Source: Rhodoplanes sp049284695 (lineage in GTDB: Bacteria; Pseudomonadota; Alphaproteobacteria; Rhizobiales; Xanthobacteraceae). Taken from it: DNA of 64,000 bases. The number at the start of each line of letters is the position of its first letter. Within the stretch, counting starts at the first letter, position 1. The notes beneath the pieces were generated by a model. The model was not told the origin of the DNA. It saw nothing but the letters and a program-made list of their open reading frames with translations, and searched no databases. Below, one piece after another: positions 52,042 to 61,491 of this stretch. The DNA is taken from the NCBI GenBank assembly GCA_049284695.1, contig JBAPYK010000175.1:6852-70851 (forward strand). The letters are read 5' to 3'. The translations under genes and the position numbers were made by a program.

Positions 52042-55000
52042 ATGGCGAACTATCCGAAAAAGGCCAGCGACCCGACGGAGGCCGCTCTTTCGGCGATTCA
52101 AGAGGCGCTGAACATGCGGGCTTCCGAGGAGCCGCTCGAAGAACCGCTCCCCCCTGACAATCGCCTCGACCCTCAACCCATCGACGCCATGCGGGACGAG
52201 CCGCACCCGCGCCTGCCCTTCGAGGAAGAATTTCCGCCGTTTCCTGCTCCGCGCAGCCGCAGTGAGGACGCCTTGCGCCGAGCCGCCAACGACGACCGCG
52301 AGACCATCGGGCAAATGCTGCAATCTTTGCAGCGCCGGCCGACGCGAACGCCCTACATCGTCGCGGCGCTATTCGCCGCCGCCTGGGCCATCTCCGCGCT
52401 CGGCCTCGTATTCGGCTACTGGGCCGAACTGAAGGGCATGTTCGCACACGCGGGCGTCGCCGTCCCGCTGGCGGTCGCGCTCCTATCGGGATTCGCGGCG
52501 CCGATCGTGTTCTTCTTTGTGCTCGCGCACATGGTGGCGCGCTCGCAGGAGTTGCGATACGTCGCCCAGGCGATGGCGGGCGCCGCTGTCCGTTTCTCCG
52601 AACCGGAATCGATCGCCAATGATTCGATCGTGACCATCGGCCAGGCGGTCCGCCGCGAAGTCGCCGCGATGGGCGACGGGGTCGAGCGGGCCGTCGCCCG
52701 CGCTGCGGAGCTCGAAGCGCTCGTCAACAGCGAGGTCGCCGCGCTCGAACGGGCCTACAACGACAACGAAATGCGCATCCGCGGCCTCATCGACGGCATC
52801 GCCCAACAACGCGAGACGCTGGTCGGCGAAGCCGAACAAGTGCGCAACGCCGTCAGCAATGTGCATGTCGACCTGTCGCATGACATTTTCACCGTGAGCG
52901 AAGTGATCGGCGAACGCGTCAACGAGCTGTCGCAACGGATCACCAACGCGCTCGCCGAAGAGGTGACGCTCAAGACCAATCAGCTCAACGAAACGATCGT
53001 CGAGATCGTCGACAACATGCAGGAAATGCTGGCGAGCCGGGTCACCCGGATCGCCGAAGAGTTGTCTGAGAAATCGATGTCGCTTGTCGAGATGATGGAG
53101 ACCCGTTCGCGCGAGATCGCCGGAACGGTGCTCGCCCAGTCGGACACGATCGCCAATACGCTCGTCGACACCTCGAGCCGGATCACTGAGACGATCACGA
53201 ACCGCGTCGACGAGGTCAACAACACCCTGAAGGCGACCGGCGATTCGATCGTGCTCGACCTCAGCCTGCGCGGCGGCGACATCGTCGCCAAGTTGGAAGA
53301 GACCGGCGGGCGCGTCACCGAATCGCTGAACACGCGCGGCGAGGGCTATGCGCAAACGCTCACGCAGAACGCTGCCGAATTGGTGAATGCAATCCAGGCG
53401 CGCGGGGATGCGGCGCGTGACTTGCTGGCCGAGCGGCTCGCCGCCCTCGAGACTATTCTCACCGAAGGGACGGCGGAACTTACCGACCGGATCGGGGCGC
53501 GCAGCGACGCCGCGTATGACATGCTGGCCGAGCGCCTTGCGGCCTTCGAAGACATCCTCGCCAATGGGACGAACGAACTCGCCGAGCGGCTTGAGTCGCG
53601 CGCCAGCGCGGTGCGCGACATGCTGGCCGAGCGCACGCAAACGCTCGAGGGAATGCTCTCGGGCGGCGGCGGCGACCTTGCCGAGCGCATCGGCGCGCGC
53701 AGCGATTCCATCCGCGATATGCTCGCCGAACGGCTCAAGGCGTTCGAGGATATGTTTGCGGTCGACGGCGTCGAGCTTGCCGAGCGGATCGGCCGTGATT
53801 CGGCGACGCTGGGCAGCCTGATCACGCGCCACCTCTCCGAATTCGATCGCACGGTGAAGAGCTATGGCGGCGATCTGGTCGAGCGGGTCGGCCAGCGCGC
53901 GCAAGACATCAACGATACGATGAAGACCTATGTGGAGGGCTTCGACGCGCGGATCGACGCGAAAACCAACGAGGTGGCTTCAACGCTTGAGAACCAGCTG
54001 GCGCGCTTTGAGGAAGCGCTCGATTCGCGCACGCAATCGATCGGCGTCACATGGTCGGCGCGCGTCGCCGAGATGAGCAAGAGCGTCGGCGACAGCAGCA
54101 AGGAGGTCGTCGCCGCCCTCGACAAGCGGGTCACCGAAATCAACGGCATTATTGCCAACAGTGGGACGAAACTCGTGGAGACTGTCGGCGCGCGGGTCGC
54201 CGCGCTCGACTCCTCTCTCGGGTCCCATGCAAGCGACATCGCCAACGCTCTCGACGGCCGTATCGCGCGGCTGGAGGAGCTGCTGATCGCGCGCGCCAAT
54301 TCCATCGCTGCCGACATCGAGAACCGCACCACGGCCGCGGCGAACATGATGATCGAGCGCGCGGGCTCCCTCTCCAGCGACATCGAGAGCCGCGCCAGGG
54401 CAGCCGCCGATTTGCTGACCGAGCGGGCTCAAACTGCGGTGGGCAATATCGAGCAAACGACCGGTTCGGCGGCCGAGTCGCTCAGCGGGCGCATGGGCCA
54501 GCTGTCGGCGGACATCGAAAACCGCAGTAACGCGCTGGTCTCGCTGATCGCCAACCGTTTCGACAACTTCGCGCGTGACGTCGAAGTCCGCAGCCATACC
54601 GCCGCTTCGTTCCTGAGCCAGCGGATAGACAGCTTCGGCAAGGAAATGCAGGCCAAAAGCGACAGCGCGGCGGCGTTCCTTGCCGAGCGCGCTGAGACCG
54701 CGGCGCGGGCCCTCGAAGATCGCGGCCACGCCGCGACCGAGTTCTTCGGCTCGCGTCTGGATGCAGCGACGAACCAAGCGGAGGAGCGCAGCCGATCGAC
54801 GGCCGAGGCGCTCGCAAACCGCATCGAGCAGTTCGCCGCGGCGGTCACGACGAGCACCGGCACGGCGCAGCAAACGATAGACGCGCTCGTATCGAAGACG
54901 ACTGCCGCAATTAGCGGCACCGCGGCCGGCTTCGAGTCGCGCATCGGCAACGCGACCGTCACCTCTACCGGGGCACTGCAGAGGAGCATCGCCGACATCG

Positions 55001-58000
55001 AGGCGATGCTCGGCAGGGTCGTGTCGGAGCTCGGGGGCTCGTTCAAGCGAGACGCGGGGGAGGTCGAGCAATTGCTCGGCGCGGTGGTCGGCCGCCTGAG
55101 CTCCACGCTGAAGCAGGACGCAGTCGACGTTGAGCGGCTGCTGGGGACGATTTCTTCCGGACTGCGCGACGGGATCCGGCAGGACACGACCGCGGCGGAG
55201 AACATGCTGACCACGCTTTCCACCAGCGTCAGCGACACGCTGAAGCGAGATGCGATCGAGGTTGAGCGCATGCTGACCGCGGTCTGCTCGGGAATGAGCG
55301 GAACGCTTAGGCAGGATGCAGCCGAAGTCGAGCGCATGCTCACCGCCCTCTCCTCGGGGATGAGCGGCACGCTCAAACAGGATGCGGCCGAGGTCGAGCG
55401 CTCGCTCGCCGCCCTCTCCTCGGGGATGAGCGGCACGCTCAAACAGGATGCGGCCGAGGTCGAGCGCTCGCTCGCCGCCCTTTCCTCGGGAATGAGCAGC
55501 ACGCTCAAACAGGACACGGCCGAGGTCGAGCGGGTGCTCACCAATCTTTCCTCGGGGATGAGCGGAACGCTCAAACAAGATGCGGCCGAGGTCGAGCGCT
55601 CGCTCACCGCCCTCTCCTCGGGAATGAGCAGCACGCTCAAACAAGATGCGGCCGAGGTCGAACGCATGCTGACCGCCCTCTCATCCGGGGTAAGTGGCAC
55701 GCTCAAGCACGATGCGGCTGACGTCGAGCGCATGCTGACCGCCCTCTCCTCGGGAATGAGTGGCACGCTCCGGGAAGATGCGGCGCAGATCGAGCGGACA
55801 TTCACCGATCTCTCCGCGCGGATGAACGAGACGTTGAGGCAGGATGCGGCGCAGGTCGAGCGGATGCTCGAAGCGTTGTTCTCCGGCATGAGCGGCTCGC
55901 TGAAGCAGGACGCGGCGGACGTTGAACGCCTGATCACGTCGCTCTCCTCCGGCATGAGCGATCTGCTCAAGCGCGACGCCGCCGAGGTGAACCATGTGCT
56001 CAGTTCGCTCTCCTCGAGCATCAGCGGATTGCTCAGGCAAGACGCCGCCGCCGTCGAACAGACGCTGTCGTCCGCCTCGTCCAACGCGAACGTCGCGTTG
56101 AAACAGAACATGGCGGAGGTCGAGCACGGCCTGCGCGAGCTGAGCGTCGAGGTCGCGCGCAATTTCGTCGGAAAAGCCGACGAGCTCGTGACCGCGGTCG
56201 AGAAGCGATGCGCCGACCTCAATGAGATTCTCGACGAAAAGAGCAACAGCCTGATCAATGCGCTCATCGTCAAGGGAAGCGAATTTACCGACGGCATGTC
56301 GCGCGTCACCGACCAGGCGGTGAAGTCGATCGAAGCGAAGGGCTTCGCCTTTACCCAGACAATGATGGACAACAGCGCCGAACTCGCTCGTGCGATCACC
56401 GACGCGAGCGTCACGGCGACCGACGCGGTCAATCGCAACCTGAGGGAGCTGCAGGACACCTCGCGCAATTCTGTCGCTGAATCCGCCGCCGCTCTGACCA
56501 AGCGCATGGAAGACTGGAGGGAGACGACCAACGCGACGCTGGTGCAGTCGGCCGCCAACCTCACTCAGGCGATTCAGGAACTGCACGAGACGACACGCAC
56601 GGCCGCCGGCCAGGCGACGGCCGCCCTCACCGAGAAGACCCAGGAACTGCAAGAGACCGCCCGCACATCGGTGGCGCAGTCGACCGCCTTGCTGACGCAG
56701 AAGGTGCAGGAGCTGCGCGACACCGCGCATACGTCGGTGGCGCAGTCCATCGCAGACCTGTCGCAGCAGGCGCAAGAGCTGCAGCAAGTCACCCGACAGA
56801 CGGTGGAGGAATCCATCGCGGCGATCACGCAGCGGATGGAGGAGCTGCAGCAATCGACGCAGGGAGCGGTCGAGCAGTCGAAGCAGACCGGGATCGCGAC
56901 GGTCGCCGAGATTCTCGAAACGCATGGAATGCTGCGGTCCGATACGACCGCGCTGTTCGAGCGGCTGCGCGACGCGAATGGGCTCATTCGGGAGGTATTG
57001 AGCGGCGCCCAGGACAACCTCGGCACGATCGAGCAGAGCCTGTCGACGCGCATCAACCAATTCGTCGAGATGATGAATCAGCTGCTCGAACGCACCGGTT
57101 CGACCACGGACAAGGTCAGCGAAAACATCGGCTCGTTCCAGGACATCAGCTCCAAGGTGCTGAGCGAACTCGGCGACGTTGTGGTGCAGTTCGACAGTCA
57201 CGGCCGGTCGCTCGCCGCCATGGTCGAGCTGCTCGAAGGAAGCAATCGGCGCACCGAGGAAGCCGTCATGGCGCGGCGTCAGGAAGTGAACAACGTCATC
57301 ACCGCGCTCGACAGCCGCACCGAGGAGCTCGATCTGCGGCTCAAGCGGTTCTCCGGCTTGCTCGACGAATCGCTGATCGCGGCGGAGGGGCGCGCGCACG
57401 ACGTCGCTCGCCTCGTCGCGGAGGCGAGCGCTCAAGGCACCCGCGCCATCGCCGAGCATCATGAGCGCGTTCGCGCGGCGTCGGAAGAGGAGCGGCAACG
57501 TACGGTGGAATCCCTGCACGGCGTGTACGAGCAGGCTTCCAACGAAACGCACGCCCTGTTCCGGCAGACTGCGAACGAGACGGAATCCATGCTGCACAGC
57601 GCGACCGAGCGCTTCTCCGACGTGCTGCACACGATGCGGCAGATGGCCGCAGAAATGCAGCGCGAAGTCGAAGACACGCGTGAAGAGTTGCGCCGCGGCA
57701 TGCTCCAGCTGCCGCAGGAAACGGCCGAAAGCACGGCGCAGCTGCGCCGGGTGATCGTGGACCAGATCGAGGCGTTGGCGGAACTGAACCGAATCGTCGC
57801 CCGCCACGGCCGCGGCATCGACACCACGACGACCGAGCCGCCGCGGCGGGTCTATCGCGAAGAGCCCTTGCTCGCGAGCGTGAGCGGAGGACGGCATGAG
57901 GCCCCACCGCAGCGGCAAATGCCGCGGGTAGACCACGTCGAGCCTCCCGCTGCTCCGCCGCCGCCCCGCCGCGCCGAAGCGCCAGCGCCCGCCGAGGAAA

Positions 58001-58473
58001 AGGACAAGCCCCGCGGCGGCTGGCTGTCCGATCTGCTGAGCCGCGCCTCCCGCGACAGCGACGAGGAACTGGAGCCGGAGGAGCCGCCAGCGCGTGGGGA
58101 CGTGCATGGGGATGAGCCTTCGGCGCGTCACATGATCGAATCGCTCGATTCGCTCTCGGTCAACATCTCCCACATGATCGATCACGATGCCGCCGCCGAG
58201 CTGTGGGACCGCTACAATCGCGGCGAACGCAGCGTCTTCACCCGGCAGCTTTACACCACGCAAGGTCAGAAGACCTTCGACGAGATCCGCAAACGCTATC
58301 GCGCCGACCGCGATTTCCAGGAGACCGTCGACCGCTATATCGACGAATTCGAGCAGCTGCTCGAGGAGGTCTCACGCAATGATCGCGGGCGGGTCGTCGC
58401 CAGCACCTACCTCATTTCAGAAACGGGCAAGGTGTACACGATGCTCGCCCATGCAGCGGGCCGGCTCGAATAG
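52042..58473 (+). CDS. giant coiled-coil polar-growth protein, GPR/RgsE-like
   Basis: The 2143-residue protein has an acidic, Pro-rich N-terminus. Two membrane segments follow at about residues 103-127 and 138-163, then about 1700 residues of helical repeats and a Pro-rich linker, and a conserved C-terminal domain from about 1995 (IESLDSLSVNISHMIDHDAA, then DEIRKRYRADRDFQETVDRY). The repeats follow an 11-residue rhythm: four 33-residue units (451-582), 18 units of 22 residues (978-1373) and six of another 22-residue type (1478-1609). Length, apolipoprotein-like repeats and the Rhizobiales origin fit the growth pole ring protein GPR of Agrobacterium and RgsE of Sinorhizobium, as I remember them (about 2100 residues). 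It would be anchored in the inner membrane at the growing pole. A strong hairpin terminator follows. Confidence 0.85.
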   Translation: MANYPKKASDPTEAALSAIQEALNMRASEEPLEEPLPPDNRLDPQPIDAMRDEPHPRLPFEEEFPPFPAPRSRSEDALRRAANDDRETIGQMLQSLQRRPTRTPYIVAALFAAAWAISALGLVFGYWAELKGMFAHAGVAVPLAVALLSGFAAPIVFFFVLAHMVARSQELRYVAQAMAGAAVRFSEPESIANDSIVTIGQAVRREVAAMGDGVERAVARAAELEALVNSEVAALERAYNDNEMRIRGLIDGIAQQRETLVGEAEQVRNAVSNVHVDLSHDIFTVSEVIGERVNELSQRITNALAEEVTLKTNQLNETIVEIVDNMQEMLASRVTRIAEELSEKSMSLVEMMETRSREIAGTVLAQSDTIANTLVDTSSRITETITNRVDEVNNTLKATGDSIVLDLSLRGGDIVAKLEETGGRVTESLNTRGEGYAQTLTQNAAELVNAIQARGDAARDLLAERLAALETILTEGTAELTDRIGARSDAAYDMLAERLAAFEDILANGTNELAERLESRASAVRDMLAERTQTLEGMLSGGGGDLAERIGARSDSIRDMLAERLKAFEDMFAVDGVELAERIGRDSATLGSLITRHLSEFDRTVKSYGGDLVERVGQRAQDINDTMKTYVEGFDARIDAKTNEVASTLENQLARFEEALDSRTQSIGVTWSARVAEMSKSVGDSSKEVVAALDKRVTEINGIIANSGTKLVETVGARVAALDSSLGSHASDIANALDGRIARLEELLIARANSIAADIENRTTAAANMMIERAGSLSSDIESRARAAADLLTERAQTAVGNIEQTTGSAAESLSGRMGQLSADIENRSNALVSLIANRFDNFARDVEVRSHTAASFLSQRIDSFGKEMQAKSDSAAAFLAERAETAARALEDRGHAATEFFGSRLDAATNQAEERSRSTAEALANRIEQFAAAVTTSTGTAQQTIDALVSKTTAAISGTAAGFESRIGNATVTSTGALQRSIADIEAMLGRVVSELGGSFKRDAGEVEQLLGAVVGRLSSTLKQDAVDVERLLGTISSGLRDGIRQDTTAAENMLTTLSTSVSDTLKRDAIEVERMLTAVCSGMSGTLRQDAAEVERMLTALSSGMSGTLKQDAAEVERSLAALSSGMSGTLKQDAAEVERSLAALSSGMSSTLKQDTAEVERVLTNLSSGMSGTLKQDAAEVERSLTALSSGMSSTLKQDAAEVERMLTALSSGVSGTLKHDAADVERMLTALSSGMSGTLREDAAQIERTFTDLSARMNETLRQDAAQVERMLEALFSGMSGSLKQDAADVERLITSLSSGMSDLLKRDAAEVNHVLSSLSSSISGLLRQDAAAVEQTLSSASSNANVALKQNMAEVEHGLRELSVEVARNFVGKADELVTAVEKRCADLNEILDEKSNSLINALIVKGSEFTDGMSRVTDQAVKSIEAKGFAFTQTMMDNSAELARAITDASVTATDAVNRNLRELQDTSRNSVAESAAALTKRMEDWRETTNATLVQSAANLTQAIQELHETTRTAAGQATAALTEKTQELQETARTSVAQSTALLTQKVQELRDTAHTSVAQSIADLSQQAQELQQVTRQTVEESIAAITQRMEELQQSTQGAVEQSKQTGIATVAEILETHGMLRSDTTALFERLRDANGLIREVLSGAQDNLGTIEQSLSTRINQFVEMMNQLLERTGSTTDKVSENIGSFQDISSKVLSELGDVVVQFDSHGRSLAAMVELLEGSNRRTEEAVMARRQEVNNVITALDSRTEELDLRLKRFSGLLDESLIAAEGRAHDVARLVAEASAQGTRAIAEHHERVRAASEEERQRTVESLHGVYEQASNETHALFRQTANETESMLHSATERFSDVLHTMRQMAAEMQREVEDTREELRRGMLQLPQETAESTAQLRRVIVDQIEALAELNRIVARHGRGIDTTTTEPPRRVYREEPLLASVSGGRHEAPPQRQMPRVDHVEPPAAPPPPRRAEAPAPAEEKDKPRGGWLSDLLSRASRDSDEELEPEEPPARGDVHGDEPSARHMIESLDSLSVNISHMIDHDAAAELWDRYNRGERSVFTRQLYTTQGQKTFDEIRKRYRADRDFQETVDRYIDEFEQLLEEVSRNDRGRVVASTYLISETGKVYTMLAHAAGRLE
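53392..53787 (+). repeat. four 99-bp (33-residue) repeats
   Basis: Within the giant protein, four consecutive 33-residue units share the pattern xARxDxxxDMLAERLxAFExIL...ELAER. In DNA they are 99-bp repeats with many matching stretches. 33 is three times 11. Confidence 0.85.
54973..56160 (+). repeat. eighteen 66-bp (22-residue) repeats
   Basis: Exactly 18 units of 22 residues follow without gaps. The core reads TLKQDAAEVERSLAALSSGM with small changes. Units 6 to 12 are close to identical in DNA (about 55290-55790), which suggests recent unit duplication or gene conversion. The ends are more diverged. Confidence 0.9.
56473..56868 (+). repeat. six further 22-residue repeats of a second type
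   Basis: Six units in the pattern VAQSxAxLTQKxQELxxTxx follow each other without gaps. They differ in sequence from the first 22-residue array but keep the same length. Confidence 0.8.
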
Positions 58474-58502
58474 CGACGGCAGGAACCGCGGAAGCTTGCG
58501 AT

Positions 58503-58534
58503 AGGAGCGCGCCGGCACGGCGCGCTCCTTTGTT
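58503..58534 (+). terminator. rho-independent terminator of the giant coiled-coil gene
   Basis: The perfect 11-bp arms AGGAGCGCGCC and GGCGCGCTCCT enclose a 5-base loop, followed by TTGTTG. It lies 29 bp after the stop codon at 58473. Confidence 0.85.
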
Positions 58535-58582
58535 GCTGAGGTGGAATCGGCCGGCTAGAGCGGCAAGAAAAACGCGGTTTGT

Positions 58583-59434
58583 CTAGCGCCGCAAAGAACG
58601 GCCGCCCGCCGGCTGCGCCGGTGCGCCGCCAAACAAAAGCCTGCTCGGATTCTGGTCGATATTCTTGACTGCTTGCTCGAGGGTCAGGATCGCCCGCCGG
58701 CCGTCAACCGCGAGCTTCTCCCATTCGCGCAGGCCCGAATTGCTGAACCGCGCCAGGCCGGTCGACACTTCGGAGACGTTCTTGTCGAGATTGTCGGCGA
58801 GCGACCGCACCGAACGCGCGGCTTCGGCGATATCGTTGAGCTTCGCATCCGCTCCGCCGACCACACCTTCGGCATTGGCGATGATGCGCTCGATGCGGTC
58901 CGCATTGTTTGCGAGCGTCCCGGTGAACACTTCCAGGTTCTTGAGCGAAGTGCGCACCGAAGTTTCGTTCTCGGATACGACCGTATCGAGCCGGCGCAAC
59001 ACGCTGCGCGCCGCCGAGCTCAGATCCTGGGTTGAGGCAAGATCAGCACGCAAGATCGGCGGATCGAGCGCCGGTGCGGTGGGCGAACCGCCGCGCAGCG
59101 CGATGGTGGCGAAGCCGGTCAAGCCCTGAAATTCCAGGCCGACGCCGGTGTCCTGGCGCAGCACGACATCCTTGTCGACGTAGATGACGGCGATCACCTG
59201 GCGCGGGGCGTCAGGATCGATCCGCAAGCTCGCCACCTCGCCCACCCGCAGTCCATTGAACAGCACCCAACCGCCCGGCTTCAGTCCCGAAACCGTGCCG
59301 TCGAACACGACCTCGTAGCGCTTGCGCTCGGGCCCGCTACTCGGAGAGTTGAACCAGTAGACGAACCCGAAACCGCCGGCGATCACCGCCAGCGCGAACA
59401 AGCCCACCAGGATATAGTTCGCTCTCGTTTCCAT
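58583..59434 (-). CDS. mlaD: MlaD/MCE-domain lipid transport protein
   Basis: The 283-residue protein has one N-terminal membrane segment (LVGLFALAVIAGGFGFVYW) and an MCE domain at about residues 35-115 (YEVVFDGTVSGLKPGGWVLF, NGLRVGEV, GFATIALRGG). A long helical C-terminal part follows (SLKNLEVFTGTLANNADRIE and beyond). In this family it forms the periplasmic ring that carries phospholipid between the inner membrane and the outer membrane. It is 18 bp downstream of the ATPase gene in the leftward operon. Confidence 0.88.
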   Translation of the reverse strand: METRANYILVGLFALAVIAGGFGFVYWFNSPSSGPERKRYEVVFDGTVSGLKPGGWVLFNGLRVGEVASLRIDPDAPRQVIAVIYVDKDVVLRQDTGVGLEFQGLTGFATIALRGGSPTAPALDPPILRADLASTQDLSSAARSVLRRLDTVVSENETSVRTSLKNLEVFTGTLANNADRIERIIANAEGVVGGADAKLNDIAEAARSVRSLADNLDKNVSEVSTGLARFSNSGLREWEKLAVDGRRAILTLEQAVKNIDQNPSRLLFGGAPAQPAGGRSLRR

Positions 59435-59452
59435 GCGCCTGGTCCCCTCGCC

Positions 59453-60241
59453 TCAGGCCGTCCCGGCTGGGCCGTTTGCGCGCGAACGCTTGCCGCGGAA
59501 ATACGCCTTCACCCAGGGGTGGTCGGATGCGAGCATCGCCGCCATCGGCCCGGCGGTGATCACCTTGCAATCCGCCAACACGGCGATTCGGTCGCAGACC
59601 GAATGGAGGCTATCGAGATCGTGGGTTACCATGAAAACGGTCAATCCCAAAGTATGTTGTAACGTCTTGATCAGTAGGTCGAATTCGCCTGCGCCAATGG
59701 GGTCGAGCCCGGAGGTCGGCTCGTCCAGGAACACGATTTCCGGGTCGAGCGCCAAGGCTCGCGCGAGGGCGACGCGCTTGATCATGCCACCCGATAATTC
59801 CGCCGGATATTTGTCGCCGACATCGGGCGTCAGGCCGACCATTTCGAGCTTGGCGGCCGCAATTTCATCCATCAGCCGGCGCGACAGGCGCAGATGCTCG
59901 CGCATCGGGAACTGCACGTTCTGGCGCACGGTCAGCGAGGAGAACAGCGCCCCTTGTTGAAACAGCACGCCCCAGCGGCGTTCGAGAGCGCGGCGGGCGT
60001 CCTCGTTCAGCCCGTCGAGGTCGATCCCGAAAACGGCCACCCGTCCGGCGCGACGCGGCAGCAGTCCGATGATCGTGCGCATCAGCACCGACTTGCCGAC
60101 GCCGGACGCGCCGACGAAGCCGAGGATCTCGCCTCGCAATACATCGAGCGCGACGCCGTTGAGCACAATCGCCTCGCCGAAGCCGACGACGAGGTCGCGC
60201 ACGCTGATCACCGCTTCGTTGCCTGCCGCCGCCATGCTCAC
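59453..60241 (-). CDS. mlaF: MlaF-type ABC ATPase
   Basis: The 262-residue ATPase shows Walker A GFVGASGVGKSV, the Q-loop LFQQGALFSSLTV, the signature ELSGGMIKRVALARAL, Walker B EIVFLDEPTSGLDP and the H-loop MVTHDLDSL. The FFSSLT and SGGMxKR features are typical of the MlaF group. It energises phospholipid transport together with MlaE. Its start overlaps the permease stop by four bases (ATGA), so the two are coupled. Confidence 0.92.
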   Translation of the reverse strand: MSMAAAGNEAVISVRDLVVGFGEAIVLNGVALDVLRGEILGFVGASGVGKSVLMRTIIGLLPRRAGRVAVFGIDLDGLNEDARRALERRWGVLFQQGALFSSLTVRQNVQFPMREHLRLSRRLMDEIAAAKLEMVGLTPDVGDKYPAELSGGMIKRVALARALALDPEIVFLDEPTSGLDPIGAGEFDLLIKTLQHTLGLTVFMVTHDLDSLHSVCDRIAVLADCKVITAGPMAAMLASDHPWVKAYFRGKRSRANGPAGTA

Positions 60242-61368
60242 ATTCCAACCGCGGCGAAGAACACGGCGAATAGTCCGTCCAGCACTACGACGAGGAAAAT
60301 CGATTTCACCACCGAAGCCGTCGTGTGCAGCCCGAGCGATTCCGCGCTGCCTTCCACGCTCAGGCCCTCGACGCTGGCGACAATTCCGATCATCAGCGCG
60401 ATGAACGGGGCTTTCACCATGCCGACGATGAAATCATCGACCGAAATCGCGTCGCGCAGCCGCGCAAGGAAGATTTCCGGGCTCATGCCCGCCGAAAGCC
60501 AGCAAACCAGAAACGCTCCGAACAGCGCCGTTATCGCCCCGATTAAAGCGAGCGCCGGCAGCGCAAGCACCAGTGCGACGACGCGCGGCAGGATCAGGAT
60601 TTCCATCGGATCGAATCCCATGGTGCGCAGCGCGTCGATCTCCTCGCGCATTTTCATTGAGCCGAGTTCCGCGGTGTAGGAGCTGGCGGAACGCCCAGCC
60701 ACCATCATCGACACCATGACTACGCCCAACTCCCGCAGCACCAAAATGCCGACCATGTCGATCACATAGATTTCGATGCCGAAGCGGCGGAAATGGAATA
60801 GGCCTTGCTGTGCGATGATCCCGCCAAGCAGCAAGGTGATCAAAAAAATGATCGGCACCGCGCGAAGGCCGACCCGGTCGAGATGATGGATCGTCGAGGT
60901 GAAGCGGAACGTCCAGGGCCGCATCAGGCACCGCGCGCCGGCGACGGAGACAGCTCCCAGCATCTGGATGATCAGGAGAAAATCATGTCCCAGCGCCAGC
61001 GCGCCGCGCCGGAGCGCAGCCAACAAAGTCGCGAACAGGGGGCTGCGGGCCCGCGACGCTTCGGCGCGATTGACGTGTTGGGCCTCGGCGACGAGCTCGT
61101 GGTAGCGCTCGGGCAGATCGACCACTTTGGTCTCGCGCCCGGCCGCTGCAAATCCGCGCACCAGCCGCTCGAGCAGCCAAGCGCCAAACGTGTCGAGCCG
61201 CTCCACCCGGCCCATATCGATATTGACGGCGGTCGCTTGCGCCGAGCGTTGGATCGCGGCTTCGACGAGCCGCTCGAGATCGTTGGCGTGATCGGCGGTC
61301 CATGCGCCGCCGGCGGCGAGCGCAAGCCGCCCGTCTTTCACGCTGACTTCCAGCAAGGAGATGTCCAC
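60238..61368 (-). CDS. mlaE: MlaE-type permease with N-terminal STAS domain
   Basis: The 376-residue protein has an STAS-like domain at about residues 1-110 (VNIDMGRVERLDTFGAWLLE), then the MlaE permease core with several membrane segments (IIFLITLLLGGIIAQQGLFH, LGVVMVSMMVAGRSASSYTA and MKMREEIDALRTMGFDPMEI). In E. coli the STAS function is on a separate protein, MlaB; here it is fused. The best start is GTG 61368, which gives VDISLLEVSV, with AAAGGG nearby; the open frame further upstream is a shadow of the divergent dgcA gene. Confidence 0.88.
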   Translation of the reverse strand: MDISLLEVSVKDGRLALAAGGAWTADHANDLERLVEAAIQRSAQATAVNIDMGRVERLDTFGAWLLERLVRGFAAAGRETKVVDLPERYHELVAEAQHVNRAEASRARSPLFATLLAALRRGALALGHDFLLIIQMLGAVSVAGARCLMRPWTFRFTSTIHHLDRVGLRAVPIIFLITLLLGGIIAQQGLFHFRRFGIEIYVIDMVGILVLRELGVVMVSMMVAGRSASSYTAELGSMKMREEIDALRTMGFDPMEILILPRVVALVLALPALALIGAITALFGAFLVCWLSAGMSPEIFLARLRDAISVDDFIVGMVKAPFIALMIGIVASVEGLSVEGSAESLGLHTTASVVKSIFLVVVLDGLFAVFFAAVGM

Positions 61369-61491
61369 CGCGCCCTTTCCCTCCGGCCGCCATCGGGCTT
61401 GCGCCCGCGTGGAAGGCCTCCGTCGGATACTTGACTCGGGCGCGACGGCCTGTCGAGGTCGTCCCGTCCCGTCCACCTCGCCGCCGCGCCG

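Noticed and set aside
54973..56160. Possible CRISPR array from regularly spaced similar DNA units
   Set aside because: The 66-bp units are contiguous without spacers, keep one reading frame and encode 22-residue helices.
54429..58263. Very long minus-strand open frames (700 to 860 codons) opposite the coiled-coil gene
   Set aside because: They mirror the repetitive GC-rich plus-strand gene and have Arg/Ser/Leu-rich composition with no domain. The plus strand has membrane segments, exact repeats and a terminator.
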